Source of the DNA: CAYGWP01 sp964353455
GTDB lineage: Bacteria > Planctomycetota > Phycisphaerae > FEN-1346
Length of the DNA stretch: 18,995 bases
Direction of reading: 5' to 3'
Assembly (NCBI GenBank): GCA_964353455.1
Contig: CAYGWP010000179.1
Location: forward strand, 1 to 18,995
The position numbers were made by a program, and so were the translations under genes. Below the pieces are notes generated by a model. That model was given only the letters and a program-made list of their open reading frames with translations. It searched no databases and was not told where the DNA came from. Positions 6,685 through 14,188 of the stretch are shown in pieces; the first letter of the stretch is position 1; every line of letters begins with the position of its first letter.

Positions 6685-8364
6685 ATGACTCACTCAGCGA
6701 CAACACGGTCGGTCGAACTGAAACTCCGCCAGGCCTGGCGCAGGGAACGCAGGTTCCACCACACCCGCGGCGTCTGCCACTTCCTGCTCTGGCTCGGGGC
6801 GCTTCTCCTGGTTGACTTCATCGTTGACTGGTGGTTCCTCCTCCCCGGATACGGCCGCTCGATCCTCCTGGTCGTCAACCTGGGGACGCTCGCCATCGTG
6901 GCGTACCGGAGTTGGTGGCGGCACCTCGCGCGGTTCGACGCGGTCCGGATCGCCCTCCAGGTGGAAGACCGGCACCCGGACCTGCGGAGCCTGCTGGTCT
7001 CGTACGTCCAGTTTGCCGACGTGCGTGCCGACCCGGAGCACATGTCGCCGCAACTTATCGCCGCGACGCGGCGGATTGCGGCCGAGGCGACGCGCCCCAT
7101 AGACTTCCGCGAGATCATACGCTGGCGCGACATCACGCGGGTCTCCCTCTTTTCCGCCGCCGTCGTCCTCTTCTGCGGCACCCTCAGCCTCAACTGGCCC
7201 GAATTCTTCAGCACCCTTTTCCTGCGGCTCATTAACCCGGGGGCAAGCCTCGCGTACCCGACCCGCACGCACCTGGAAAGCATCACCGGCAACGTCACCG
7301 TGCCGCAGGGGTCCCCGGTGACCATCGAGGTCGTCTGTTCGGGCCAGTCGCCGCTGAATGGCACGCTCTCGATCCGCCCGCTCGAGGGAGAGTGGGAGAA
7401 CCTCGTCATGCCGCTTGCGGGCGAAAGCACCTACTCATACCGCTTCGAGCAGGTGGCCCGCGACTTTACGTATCGCGTGCGGCTGGGCGATGCGCGGAGC
7501 GACTCGTACGATGTCCGGGTCGTGCCCCCGCCGCACATCATCAGGACGCGAGTCCGCCTCCATTACCCGGACTACACGAAGTGGCCCGACAAGGACGCCG
7601 ACACCCTGCACCTTGAGGTGCCGGAAGGAACGCAGGTCTCGGCCGACCTTGTCTGCGACCGGCCGGTCGCCGCGGCGGCCGTGGTGTACGAAGACGGCAC
7701 TCTCGGGGGCCTGCGCCTGTCGGCCGACGGAATGACCGCCAGCGTCGCCTGGACCGTCACGAAGTCGTTCCCGTTCCACTTCCGGTGGACCGAGCGGGAG
7801 CACCGCTTCGTGTACGAGGGCGACATGACGTACTTCCTGAAGGCCCTGACCGACGGCCCGCCGGAGGTCGAGATCCTCTTCCCGACCGAGGATGCCAAGG
7901 CCACCGTCCAGAAGAAAGTGGCCCTCCGATACCGCGCAGCCGACGACTTCGGCATCGCCAAGGCCGCCATCGTCTTCAGCCTGAACGGCGGCCAGGAGCA
8001 GCGCCGGCCCCTCGGCGCATTCGACCGCCCCTCCGTCGAGGACCAGGCCGTCTGGAAAATCAAGGACACCCTGGCGGCACTCAAGGAAGGCGACACCCTG
8101 ATGCTTGCCGTCGAGGTCACCGACAACAAGGCCGGGGAGGGCGGCCCGAACGTCGCCCGGTCGCGGCCGCTGCGACTGGAAATCGTCAGCATCGCCGAGT
8201 ATCTTCGCTATATCCTGGAGAAGCGCGAGCAACTGTACAAGGAAATCCAGGCCATGCACGAGGACGAAACCGGCGCCTCGACCGAAGTCAAGGCGATGAA
8301 GGAGGAGGCCGGCGGCGGCCCGCCGCCCGCAAAAGGCGCTCCGACGCAGCCGCCTAAAAAGTGA
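6685..8364 (+). CDS. DUF4175-like membrane protein
   Basis: The protein has 559 residues from ATG 6685. The open frame extends back to 6625, but that would overlap gene 4, and the ATG leaves a 26-base gap. The ribosome binding site is weak. Three membrane spans are visible: about residues 32-55 (CHFLLWLGALLLVDFIVDWW), 59-79 and 152-172 (SLFSAAVVLFCGTLSL). The pattern of an N-terminal hairpin of two helices, a helical stretch with FDAVRIALQVEDRHPDLRS, a third helix, then a long Ig-like beta region is that of DUF4175-type proteins. The beta region includes NVTVPQGSPVTIEVVCSG, VVPPPHIIRTRVRLHYPDYT and LRYRAADDFGIAKAAIVFSL. The C-terminus becomes charged and helical (ILEKREQLYKEIQAMHEDE), then Pro/Lys-rich. 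Classical DUF4175 proteins carry a long Gln-rich coiled coil after this point. Here that part is a separate downstream gene, suggesting the two products act together. Function is unknown. Confidence 0.78.
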   Translation: MTHSATTRSVELKLRQAWRRERRFHHTRGVCHFLLWLGALLLVDFIVDWWFLLPGYGRSILLVVNLGTLAIVAYRSWWRHLARFDAVRIALQVEDRHPDLRSLLVSYVQFADVRADPEHMSPQLIAATRRIAAEATRPIDFREIIRWRDITRVSLFSAAVVLFCGTLSLNWPEFFSTLFLRLINPGASLAYPTRTHLESITGNVTVPQGSPVTIEVVCSGQSPLNGTLSIRPLEGEWENLVMPLAGESTYSYRFEQVARDFTYRVRLGDARSDSYDVRVVPPPHIIRTRVRLHYPDYTKWPDKDADTLHLEVPEGTQVSADLVCDRPVAAAAVVYEDGTLGGLRLSADGMTASVAWTVTKSFPFHFRWTEREHRFVYEGDMTYFLKALTDGPPEVEILFPTEDAKATVQKKVALRYRAADDFGIAKAAIVFSLNGGQEQRRPLGAFDRPSVEDQAVWKIKDTLAALKEGDTLMLAVEVTDNKAGEGGPNVARSRPLRLEIVSIAEYLRYILEKREQLYKEIQAMHEDETGASTEVKAMKEEAGGGPPPAKGAPTQPPKK

Positions 8365-8402
8365 CAGGGCCTGCCGCGCCCTCCTGATGTGGAGGAAACA
8401 AA

Positions 8403-10553
8403 ATGCGAAGAATGATTAACCTGACGATTGGCGCGATGGGCCTGGCGTGCCTTGCGGCCGCGTGCGCGCAGGCCGGCGAAGCGGCCTCCGTTAGCAGCGC
8501 GTCCGAGGCGGCCGCACCCCAGTCGGCCGAAACCATCCTCCTCCAACTCGCCGACCGACTCATGGGAGAGGCCGAACGCCAGCACGAAGTCAACAACCGC
8601 ATGGATGATGCCGTCGAACGATTCCAGGCAATCATCGTTGACCTGGAATCCAACGAACTCCTGAAGCAGGGCCACGGCCCCGCCCTCGACCGCGTCCGCC
8701 AAATCCTGAAAATCCTCGGCACCAAGAACGTCCCCGACGCCGCACGGTACCTTGAGGAGGCCCGCAAGCAACTTGCCGCCCTCTCGCCGAACCTCTCGGC
8801 CGCAGACCGCGAGATCGACATCATCCTCCAGGAACTCCAGAAAATCCTCTCCGCCGGTTCCGGAGAGGCCGAGGACCTTCTCAGGGAACTCGAAATCCTC
8901 ATCCAGGACGAAAAGCGGACCCAGAAAGACACCAAGGACTGGGGCGCCCAGTTGCTCCAGTCGCCCGAGACGGCCGCCAAGGCCGGCCGCGAAATCTCCG
9001 CCAACCAGGACCGCATCACCCGCAGGACCGAGCGGTTCATGGACCGCCTGGCCGCGGCTCGCGACGCCCAAACCGACCCCGCCCGTAACATGGCCATGCG
9101 AAAGGCCTATGACGTGATGGAATCGGCCAAGGTGCCGCGACTCATGAACGGCGCTGCACGCGACATTGACGACAAGAAGCCCGTCTCCGCCGCAAAGGCC
9201 CAGGAAGACGCCATCCGCGCCATGCTGGAGGCCGCACTGCTCCTTCGCGGCGACGACCTGGCCGACAACCTACAGGCCATGAAGGAACTCCGCGACCGCC
9301 TCGACAAAATCCTCAAGCAGGAAACCGACCTGCGCGAAAAAACCGAAAAGGTCGCCCCCGAAAAGTTCCACGAAGAGAAAAACGACCTCCAGGTCCAGCA
9401 GCGCGCAACTGACAAGGAACTCCAGGCCGCCGCCGCGAACGTCCCCAAGGACGTCTCGCAGCCGGTCAAGAGCCACATGGCCGATGCCGACAAGCACATG
9501 CAATCGGCCGAGAAGGAAATGGCCGCCGCAAAGCAGTCGCCCGCCGTCGAGTCCGAAAAAAAGGCCGAGAACTCCCTCAAGGAGGCCATAAAGGCCCTCG
9601 ACGACGACATCGCCAAGGCCGAGCAGCAGTGGCAGGCCCAGAACCAGCCCGCCGCCAACCTCGCCAACATCGCCCAGCAGGCCATGGAACTGGCCCAGAA
9701 GCAACTGGACCTCAAGGCCGAGACCGCCCAGACGCCGCAAACGGTCGTCCCTCAACTGGCGCCCGCCCAGCAGAACCTCACGCAGCAGGCCCAGGCCCTG
9801 GCGCAGCAGGCCCCCATGCCGCAGTTCAAGCAGGCCGTCCAGGCGATGCAGGAGGCATCCAAGTCGCTCGAGAAGTCTCAGCAACAGCAGGCTACGGGCG
9901 AGCAGCAGAAGGCCGCCGACGCCCTCATGGCCGGCGCCCAGGCGCTCCAGCAGGCCATGCAGGCCATGAACCTGGCCGCGCAGCAGCAATCGCTCATGAA
10001 CCAGACCGGCCAGACCCCGCAGGGCCAGTTGCCCCAACTCGCCCCCGCCCAGCAAAGCCTCCAGAAGCAGGCCGAGACCGGGCAGTTCAAGGAGGCCGCG
10101 AAGGAAATGCAGAAGGCGGCCCAGTCGCTCGAGCAGAGCCAGCAGGCCCCGGCCATGCAGAGCCAGCAGGCCGCCATAGATTCGCTCATGGGTCAGGCCG
10201 CACAGGCCCTGGGCATGCAGCCCGGCCAGATGCCCGGACAGGCAATGGCCCCGGGAACAATGCCTGGAATGATGCCCGGCCCGGCCATGCCGAACGTCCC
10301 GAACGTTGATCCCCTGGACATCGGCAGCCGCGAGTTCGGCCGCGGCGGCGCGGGCGGCCCCGCCAGCCCCAGGGGCGACGACCACTGGAACGTCCTCGGC
10401 CAGCGCGAACGCGACGCCCTGTACCAGAGATACATCCGCCAGTTGCCCCCCGAGTACCGCGAACTCCTGGGCGACTATTTCGAGGCGCTGTCGAAGGAGT
10501 CGGCCCGCACGCCCCGCCGGTCGGGCGCCGCCGCTACGGAGGTCAAACCGTGA
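8403..10553 (+). CDS. Exported Gln/Ala-rich coiled-coil protein
   Basis: The protein has 716 residues from ATG 8403, with a strong GGAGG at 8391-8395 and seven-base spacing. The N-terminus (MRRMINLTIGAMGLACLAAA) is a signal peptide. A Cys after LAAA could be a weak lipobox, but the -3 residue is Ala, so lipoprotein status is doubtful. Nearly the whole mature chain is predicted helical by eye, with heptad-like charged stretches. From about residue 400 it becomes very Gln/Ala-rich, and two similar ~65-residue units start with PQLAPAQQ at residues 450 and 544. A Met/Pro/Gly-rich flexible linker follows (about 605-640). The C-terminus ends in a compact tail (RERDALYQRYIRQLPPEYRE) of a type seen at the end of planctomycete DUF4175/coiled-coil proteins. 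It probably forms an elongated periplasmic scaffold working with the membrane protein encoded just upstream. Its 3' end overlaps the next start by four bases (GTGA). Confidence 0.82.
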   Translation: MRRMINLTIGAMGLACLAAACAQAGEAASVSSASEAAAPQSAETILLQLADRLMGEAERQHEVNNRMDDAVERFQAIIVDLESNELLKQGHGPALDRVRQILKILGTKNVPDAARYLEEARKQLAALSPNLSAADREIDIILQELQKILSAGSGEAEDLLRELEILIQDEKRTQKDTKDWGAQLLQSPETAAKAGREISANQDRITRRTERFMDRLAAARDAQTDPARNMAMRKAYDVMESAKVPRLMNGAARDIDDKKPVSAAKAQEDAIRAMLEAALLLRGDDLADNLQAMKELRDRLDKILKQETDLREKTEKVAPEKFHEEKNDLQVQQRATDKELQAAAANVPKDVSQPVKSHMADADKHMQSAEKEMAAAKQSPAVESEKKAENSLKEAIKALDDDIAKAEQQWQAQNQPAANLANIAQQAMELAQKQLDLKAETAQTPQTVVPQLAPAQQNLTQQAQALAQQAPMPQFKQAVQAMQEASKSLEKSQQQQATGEQQKAADALMAGAQALQQAMQAMNLAAQQQSLMNQTGQTPQGQLPQLAPAQQSLQKQAETGQFKEAAKEMQKAAQSLEQSQQAPAMQSQQAAIDSLMGQAAQALGMQPGQMPGQAMAPGTMPGMMPGPAMPNVPNVDPLDIGSREFGRGGAGGPASPRGDDHWNVLGQRERDALYQRYIRQLPPEYRELLGDYFEALSKESARTPRRSGAAATEVKP
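9750..10212 (+). repeat. Two-copy internal repeat coding for Gln-rich helical units
   Basis: Two diverged coding units, about 9750-9947 and 10032-10212, both begin with PQLAPAQQ. Both continue through QFK(Q/E)A, EM/AMQ(K/E)A, SLE(K/Q)SQQ and a terminal A-QAL. They are separated by a Gln/Met-rich spacer. This is a protein-level duplication inside the coiled-coil gene, not a mobile repeat. Confidence 0.7.
10538..10543 (+). promoter_or_regulatory. Ribosome binding site fixing the GTG start of the toroid gene
   Basis: GGAGGT lies inside the 3' end of the coiled-coil gene, six bases before GTG 10550. It supports that start codon and coupled translation across the GTGA overlap. Confidence 0.75.
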
Positions 10554-11566
10554 AGCACCTGGTCCTGTTTCTTGCCGCCGTCGCCGCGGGGTCGGCCGCG
10601 CTGCCCCTGCGGGTGGCCGCCGCCCCCGCCGAGGACCCGAGCCGCGTCCGGACGGCGGAACTTGCGCCGGAGGCCGAGCGGGCCATCGACGGGGGCCTTA
10701 AGTTCCTCGCACGCCAGCAGAATGCCGACGGCAGTTGGGGTAAACGCTACACCGAGGCCAGCACCGCCCTGGCCCTCATGGCCTTCATGCTCAAGGGCAA
10801 CTTCCCCGGCAAGGGACCCTACGGCGACGCCCTCGACAAGGCCGTGGGCGTCCTCATCCAGCGCGCGAAGGACGGCGGCGGATACATGGGTGTCAATATG
10901 TACGAGCATGCCCTGGCTACGCTCGCCCTCTCCGAGGCCTGGGGCATGAGCGAACGCCGCGAAATCCGCGATACCCTGAAACGCGCCGTCGAGGTCATCC
11001 TCCGCGCCCAGTCCTCAACCGGCGGCTGGCGATACCAGCCCCGCCCGCAGGACGCCGACATATCGGTCACCGTCATGCAGATCGTGGCCCTGGCCTCGGC
11101 CAGGGAGGCCGGCATCCACGTCCCCACCGCCGTCATCGAAAAGGCCCTCAAGTACGTCCAGGGCCTCCAGGTGAAAACCAGCGGCGGGTTCGGATACACC
11201 GGCCCGCAGCAGCCGGAGTTCGCCCGGTCCGCCGCGGGCGTCATGGCCATGCTCATGTGCGGCGAACGCGACAGCCGCGCCGTACTCCTCGGCCTCGAAT
11301 ACCTCCGCAAGTACCCCGACACCAAGTTCAAGGAGGCCCGCTTCTTCTACTACGCACACTACTACTGCGTCCAGGCGATGTACCAGGCGGGCGAATCGTA
11401 CTACCAGGAATGGTATCCGAAGATCCGCGACTCGCTCCTGGCGAGGCAGAACCCCGACGGCAGTTGGCCCGGCAGCGGCGAAGAAGGCGACCCGGCCTAC
11501 TCCACCTCGATGGCCATCCTGATCCTTGGCGTACCATATAGATATCTTCCAATCTACCAGCGATGA
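10550..11566 (+). CDS. Exported alpha/alpha-toroid protein (prenyltransferase/squalene-cyclase-like repeats)
   Basis: The protein has 338 residues from GTG 10550, overlapping the previous stop as GTGA with GGAGGT upstream. The N-terminus MKHLVLFLAAVAAGSAALPL is a signal peptide. The remainder shows the repeat pattern of the terpenoid-cyclase/prenyltransferase toroid: AIDGGLKFLARQQNADGSWG near residue 45, GGWRYQP near 158, GGFGYTG near 211 and RQNPDGSWPG near 298, each between helical pairs. At 338 residues it is about half a hopene cyclase. No DxDD protonation motif is visible, so terpene cyclisation is unlikely, and I see no zinc-ligand set of a protein prenyltransferase. Such catalytically unmarked toroids are common exported proteins in planctomycetes, often beside MoxR/VWA genes, where a protein-binding or glycan-binding role is plausible. 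The stop overlaps the next ATG (ATGA), implying translational coupling. Confidence 0.88.
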   Translation: MKHLVLFLAAVAAGSAALPLRVAAAPAEDPSRVRTAELAPEAERAIDGGLKFLARQQNADGSWGKRYTEASTALALMAFMLKGNFPGKGPYGDALDKAVGVLIQRAKDGGGYMGVNMYEHALATLALSEAWGMSERREIRDTLKRAVEVILRAQSSTGGWRYQPRPQDADISVTVMQIVALASAREAGIHVPTAVIEKALKYVQGLQVKTSGGFGYTGPQQPEFARSAAGVMAMLMCGERDSRAVLLGLEYLRKYPDTKFKEARFFYYAHYYCVQAMYQAGESYYQEWYPKIRDSLLARQNPDGSWPGSGEEGDPAYSTSMAILILGVPYRYLPIYQR

Positions 11567-14097
11567 AAGATTGCCCAAGCACAGCCGCGGCGAAAAGAAA
11601 AGGGCCCGGGACCCTTGACGCCCCTGGCACGGCAGGCGTGCCGTGGTCTGACGGCTTCAGGGGTCCCGGACCCTTTTCTTTTCCGGCCGCAGCCTTGCTG
11701 ACCCTGGCGGCCGCCTCCGCCGCCTTCGCCGCCACTGCCGTCCTCCCACCTCCGAGCGAACCCGTCACTGCCTGCCCGGGCGTGGCGCCGTCGGCAACCG
11801 CGCCCTTGAACGGCGCCGTCGGACCTCTGGCCGTCGAGGAGGCCATCCGCAACCTCGCCTCCCCCGACTGGGTCCTCCAGGCCGAGGCCATTGCCGTCCT
11901 GGCCCGCGCCAAGGCGCCGCAGGCCGTCGCCCCTCTGAAGGCCATCCTGGCGGGCCAGGGCCATCCCTGGGTCCGCGGCCGGGCGCTCGTGGCGCTGGCC
12001 GAGATCAAGGGCGCCGACGCCGTCGATGACGCCCTCGCCATGGCCTCTCACACATCGCCCGAAGTCCGGGCGGCTGCCCTTGAGGCCCTCGGCGCAACCG
12101 CATCGCCGCGCGCCGTGGCCGCCGTGGAATCCCGCGTCAATGACCCGGCCGCCGTCGTCCGATACCAGGCCGTGGTGGCCCTTGCGCGATTGAAGCATCA
12201 GGACGCCATGCCGCGGGTCGCCACGCTCCTGGCGCAGGCCGATCCACAGGCCGTCTGCCATGCCGCGCGGGCTCTTGTGTACGTAGGCACAGCCCAGGCC
12301 CGCGGTGAACTCCTGAAACTTCTGGCGCACCCGGACGGAACCGTCCGCGCCGCGGCCGCACAGGCCGAGCGGGATGTCCGCGACCCGCAGGCCATCGGCA
12401 TACTGCTCACTCGCATGGCCGACGACTCCACCGCCGAGACCCGTGCCGCCGCAGAGCGGGCGCTGCTGGCCTACCATCCCCAGGCCCTCGCCAAGCCGTG
12501 CCTGGATGCACTCGGCCCCACGGGTCTGCCTGCGGCATACGCCGCGACGTTCTACCCCGTGGTGATCAGGATCCTTGCGGCGCGGCCGTCGAAGGAGGCA
12601 CGCGACGGGCTTGCGGCCATCCTGCGCGACGCGGGCGCGGAGCGGCTCCGCTCTGTGCTCATCCCCGCTTTGGAGGTCGTGGCCGGAGAAGACCCGACGC
12701 CGTACCTGGACGTCTTCGTCAAGCGCCTCGATCATCACGAGGCGACCGTCCGCCGGCGCGTTATCGAGTGGGTCGCGCGATGCCGCGGGGCGGACCTCTT
12801 CGGCCTGCTCAGGCCAAGTCTCAGCGACAAACTGTCGCATATCAGCGAGGCGGCCTTCAAGGCCGTCGGCGGGTCCACCGAAGGCGCGCCGCCGGAAGGC
12901 ATCGTCGCATACCTGGCCGATGCGCTCAAGTCGTCTGACGCCGACATCGTGGCCGATGCCCTTACGCTCATGGCCGACCGCCTGACGCCCCTGGAGGCGC
13001 CCAAGGCCCTGTCGGCCATTGAGCCGATCCTCGGCGGCGCGAGCGACCGACTTCGCCGCCTCGCGGTTGCCGCCGTCGAACGCCTCGCCGATGCCGACCT
13101 CGCCCGCCGCGCGGCCGAGGCCCAGGGCTGCATCATCCAGTGGCAGGTCATCGGACCGTTCCCGAACGACGTTGACAACCGCGGCTTCACGGCCGTCTAT
13201 CCGCCCGAAACGGACAGCGACACGGCGAAATTGTGCGAGGCCCACATCCTCGCGCCCGGCACGGTCTTCAAGGTGGTTGCCGCGGCCGCCGGAGACACGC
13301 AAGCCCCCAAGTCCTGCCTTTCAGTCCGCCCGCCGGAACAGGACGGCGTGCCGGGGCGAGTCATAGTCGCCTACACGCTCGACCTGCCCCTGGCCGCGGA
13401 CCTTAAGTTGAGCCTGGCCTGCGGCATCCAGGCCGATGCGCCCGACGGCGGCGACGGCGTCCGCTTCGAGGCCGCCATCGACGGCCGGCGGATCCTCGAA
13501 CGCAAAGTGATTGAGGCGGACGGCTGGGTCCCGATGACGGCCGACCTTGCCCCCTGGGCCGGCAAACGCATCGTCCTGGAACTCCTCGTCGATGCCCTTG
13601 AGAAGGCCGCCGGAGACTGGGCCGTTGTGGCCGAGCCGCGCATCACCGCCGCCGGGTCGGTCGCGGCAGACCTGCTGAAACTGGCCCCGACGGCGTCCGT
13701 CCGGTCGCTCGTCGGCGACGCACGCCTGCCGCGCCTCGCCTGGGAATCGGTCCGCGTCCGCAAACCCTCCGGCAACGTTGACCTTCACGAGGCCGTCACG
13801 CAGGAAGACTTCAAGGTCGCCTACGCCATTGCCGACATCAACTGGCCCGCCGACCAGAAGGTGTACCTGGTGATTGCCGCCGACGAGTCGGTCAAGGCCT
13901 GGCTGAACGGCGAAAAAATCGGCGAGCGGGCGACGCCCGTAACTCCGTTGCAGGCGCAAGTTACCCTCAGGAGAGGCAGAAACCGGCTGCTCCTGAAGGT
14001 CTGCAACCAGGATGGGGCGTGGACGTTTTCGGCCCGGATCGTCGATGGCCAAGGCGCCCGCCTTGCGCCCGGCGGCGAGAAAAAGGGGCAGGAGTAA
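11563..14097 (+). CDS. Exported HEAT-repeat protein with C-terminal beta-sandwich (GPF-type) domains
   Basis: The protein has 844 residues from ATG 11563, overlapping the previous gene by four bases (ATGA). No clear ribosome binding site is visible, consistent with coupling. After about 44 residues comes an Ala/Leu-rich hydrophobic stretch (AAALLTLAAASAAFA) that looks like the core of a signal peptide. The unusually long n-region before it (residues about 11-40) is encoded by a palindromic element. Residues about 85-510 are HEAT/PBS-lyase-like helical repeats, with motifs such as WVRGRALVALAEIKG, EVRAAALEALGA and TVRAAAAQAERDVRDP. From 525 a beta-rich region starts with IIQWQVIGPFPND and YPPETDSD. 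It continues with a jelly-roll-like part ending DWAVVAEPRI and finishes with ADESVKAWLNGEKIGE and NRLLLKVCNQDGAWTFSARI. This C-terminal type recurs in the convergent giant gene. A scaffold plus ligand-binding role in the periplasm is inferred; no enzyme motif is seen. Confidence 0.85.
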   Translation: MKDCPSTAAAKRKGPGTLDAPGTAGVPWSDGFRGPGPFSFPAAALLTLAAASAAFAATAVLPPPSEPVTACPGVAPSATAPLNGAVGPLAVEEAIRNLASPDWVLQAEAIAVLARAKAPQAVAPLKAILAGQGHPWVRGRALVALAEIKGADAVDDALAMASHTSPEVRAAALEALGATASPRAVAAVESRVNDPAAVVRYQAVVALARLKHQDAMPRVATLLAQADPQAVCHAARALVYVGTAQARGELLKLLAHPDGTVRAAAAQAERDVRDPQAIGILLTRMADDSTAETRAAAERALLAYHPQALAKPCLDALGPTGLPAAYAATFYPVVIRILAARPSKEARDGLAAILRDAGAERLRSVLIPALEVVAGEDPTPYLDVFVKRLDHHEATVRRRVIEWVARCRGADLFGLLRPSLSDKLSHISEAAFKAVGGSTEGAPPEGIVAYLADALKSSDADIVADALTLMADRLTPLEAPKALSAIEPILGGASDRLRRLAVAAVERLADADLARRAAEAQGCIIQWQVIGPFPNDVDNRGFTAVYPPETDSDTAKLCEAHILAPGTVFKVVAAAAGDTQAPKSCLSVRPPEQDGVPGRVIVAYTLDLPLAADLKLSLACGIQADAPDGGDGVRFEAAIDGRRILERKVIEADGWVPMTADLAPWAGKRIVLELLVDALEKAAGDWAVVAEPRITAAGSVAADLLKLAPTASVRSLVGDARLPRLAWESVRVRKPSGNVDLHEAVTQEDFKVAYAIADINWPADQKVYLVIAADESVKAWLNGEKIGERATPVTPLQAQVTLRRGRNRLLLKVCNQDGAWTFSARIVDGQGARLAPGGEKKGQE
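11592..11683 (+). repeat. GGGTCC-type palindromic element, copy A, translated in frame
   Basis: The outer arms 11592-11614 (GAAAAGAAAAGGG then CCCGGGACCC) and 11661-11683 pair at 22 of 23 positions. Within the loop lies a second perfect hairpin, CACGGCA (11628-11634) with TGCCGTG (11639-11645). The element occupies codons about 11-40 of the HEAT-repeat gene without stop or frameshift. Its end encodes RGPGPFSF just before the hydrophobic signal core. Its right half, GGGTCCYGGACCCTTTT, is shared with the copy at 18901-18965. Confidence 0.85.
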
Positions 14098-14102
14098 GGA
14101 AT

Positions 14103-14185
14103 GTAGGGTGGTCGCCTGGGCGACCACCAGTGAAACTTCGGGTGGTCGCCCAAGGGGGTGGTGGTCGCCTGGGCGACCACCCTAC
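14103..14185. repeat. GGTGGTCGCC palindrome cluster between convergent genes
   Basis: Two perfect palindromes GGTGGTCGCC-TG-GGCGACCACC lie at 14107-14128 and 14160-14181, with an extra half-site at 14141-14150. The outermost 14 bases (GTAGGGTGGTCGCC at 14103-14116 and its reverse complement at 14172-14185) make the whole 83-base block one large inverted repeat. It fills the entire space between the HEAT gene stop (14097) and the stop of the - strand gene (14189). It could end transcription from both sides by forming strong hairpins, but there are no U-runs, so this role is inference. Confidence 0.88.
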
Positions 14186-14188
14186 TGC

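Noticed and set aside
5303..6706. A 467-codon - strand open frame opposite the second VWA gene
   Set aside because: The + strand product has clear VWA, GATase-like and membrane landmarks throughout; the antisense product shows none.
9270..10385. Leu/Gly/His-rich - strand open frame that looks repetitive
   Set aside because: Its repetitiveness is the complement of the Gln/Ala-rich coiled-coil coding region. No start context or domain supports it.
10550..11566. Squalene-hopene cyclase (hopanoid synthesis)
   Set aside because: The protein is about half the length of the enzyme, has a signal peptide and lacks a visible DxDD motif.
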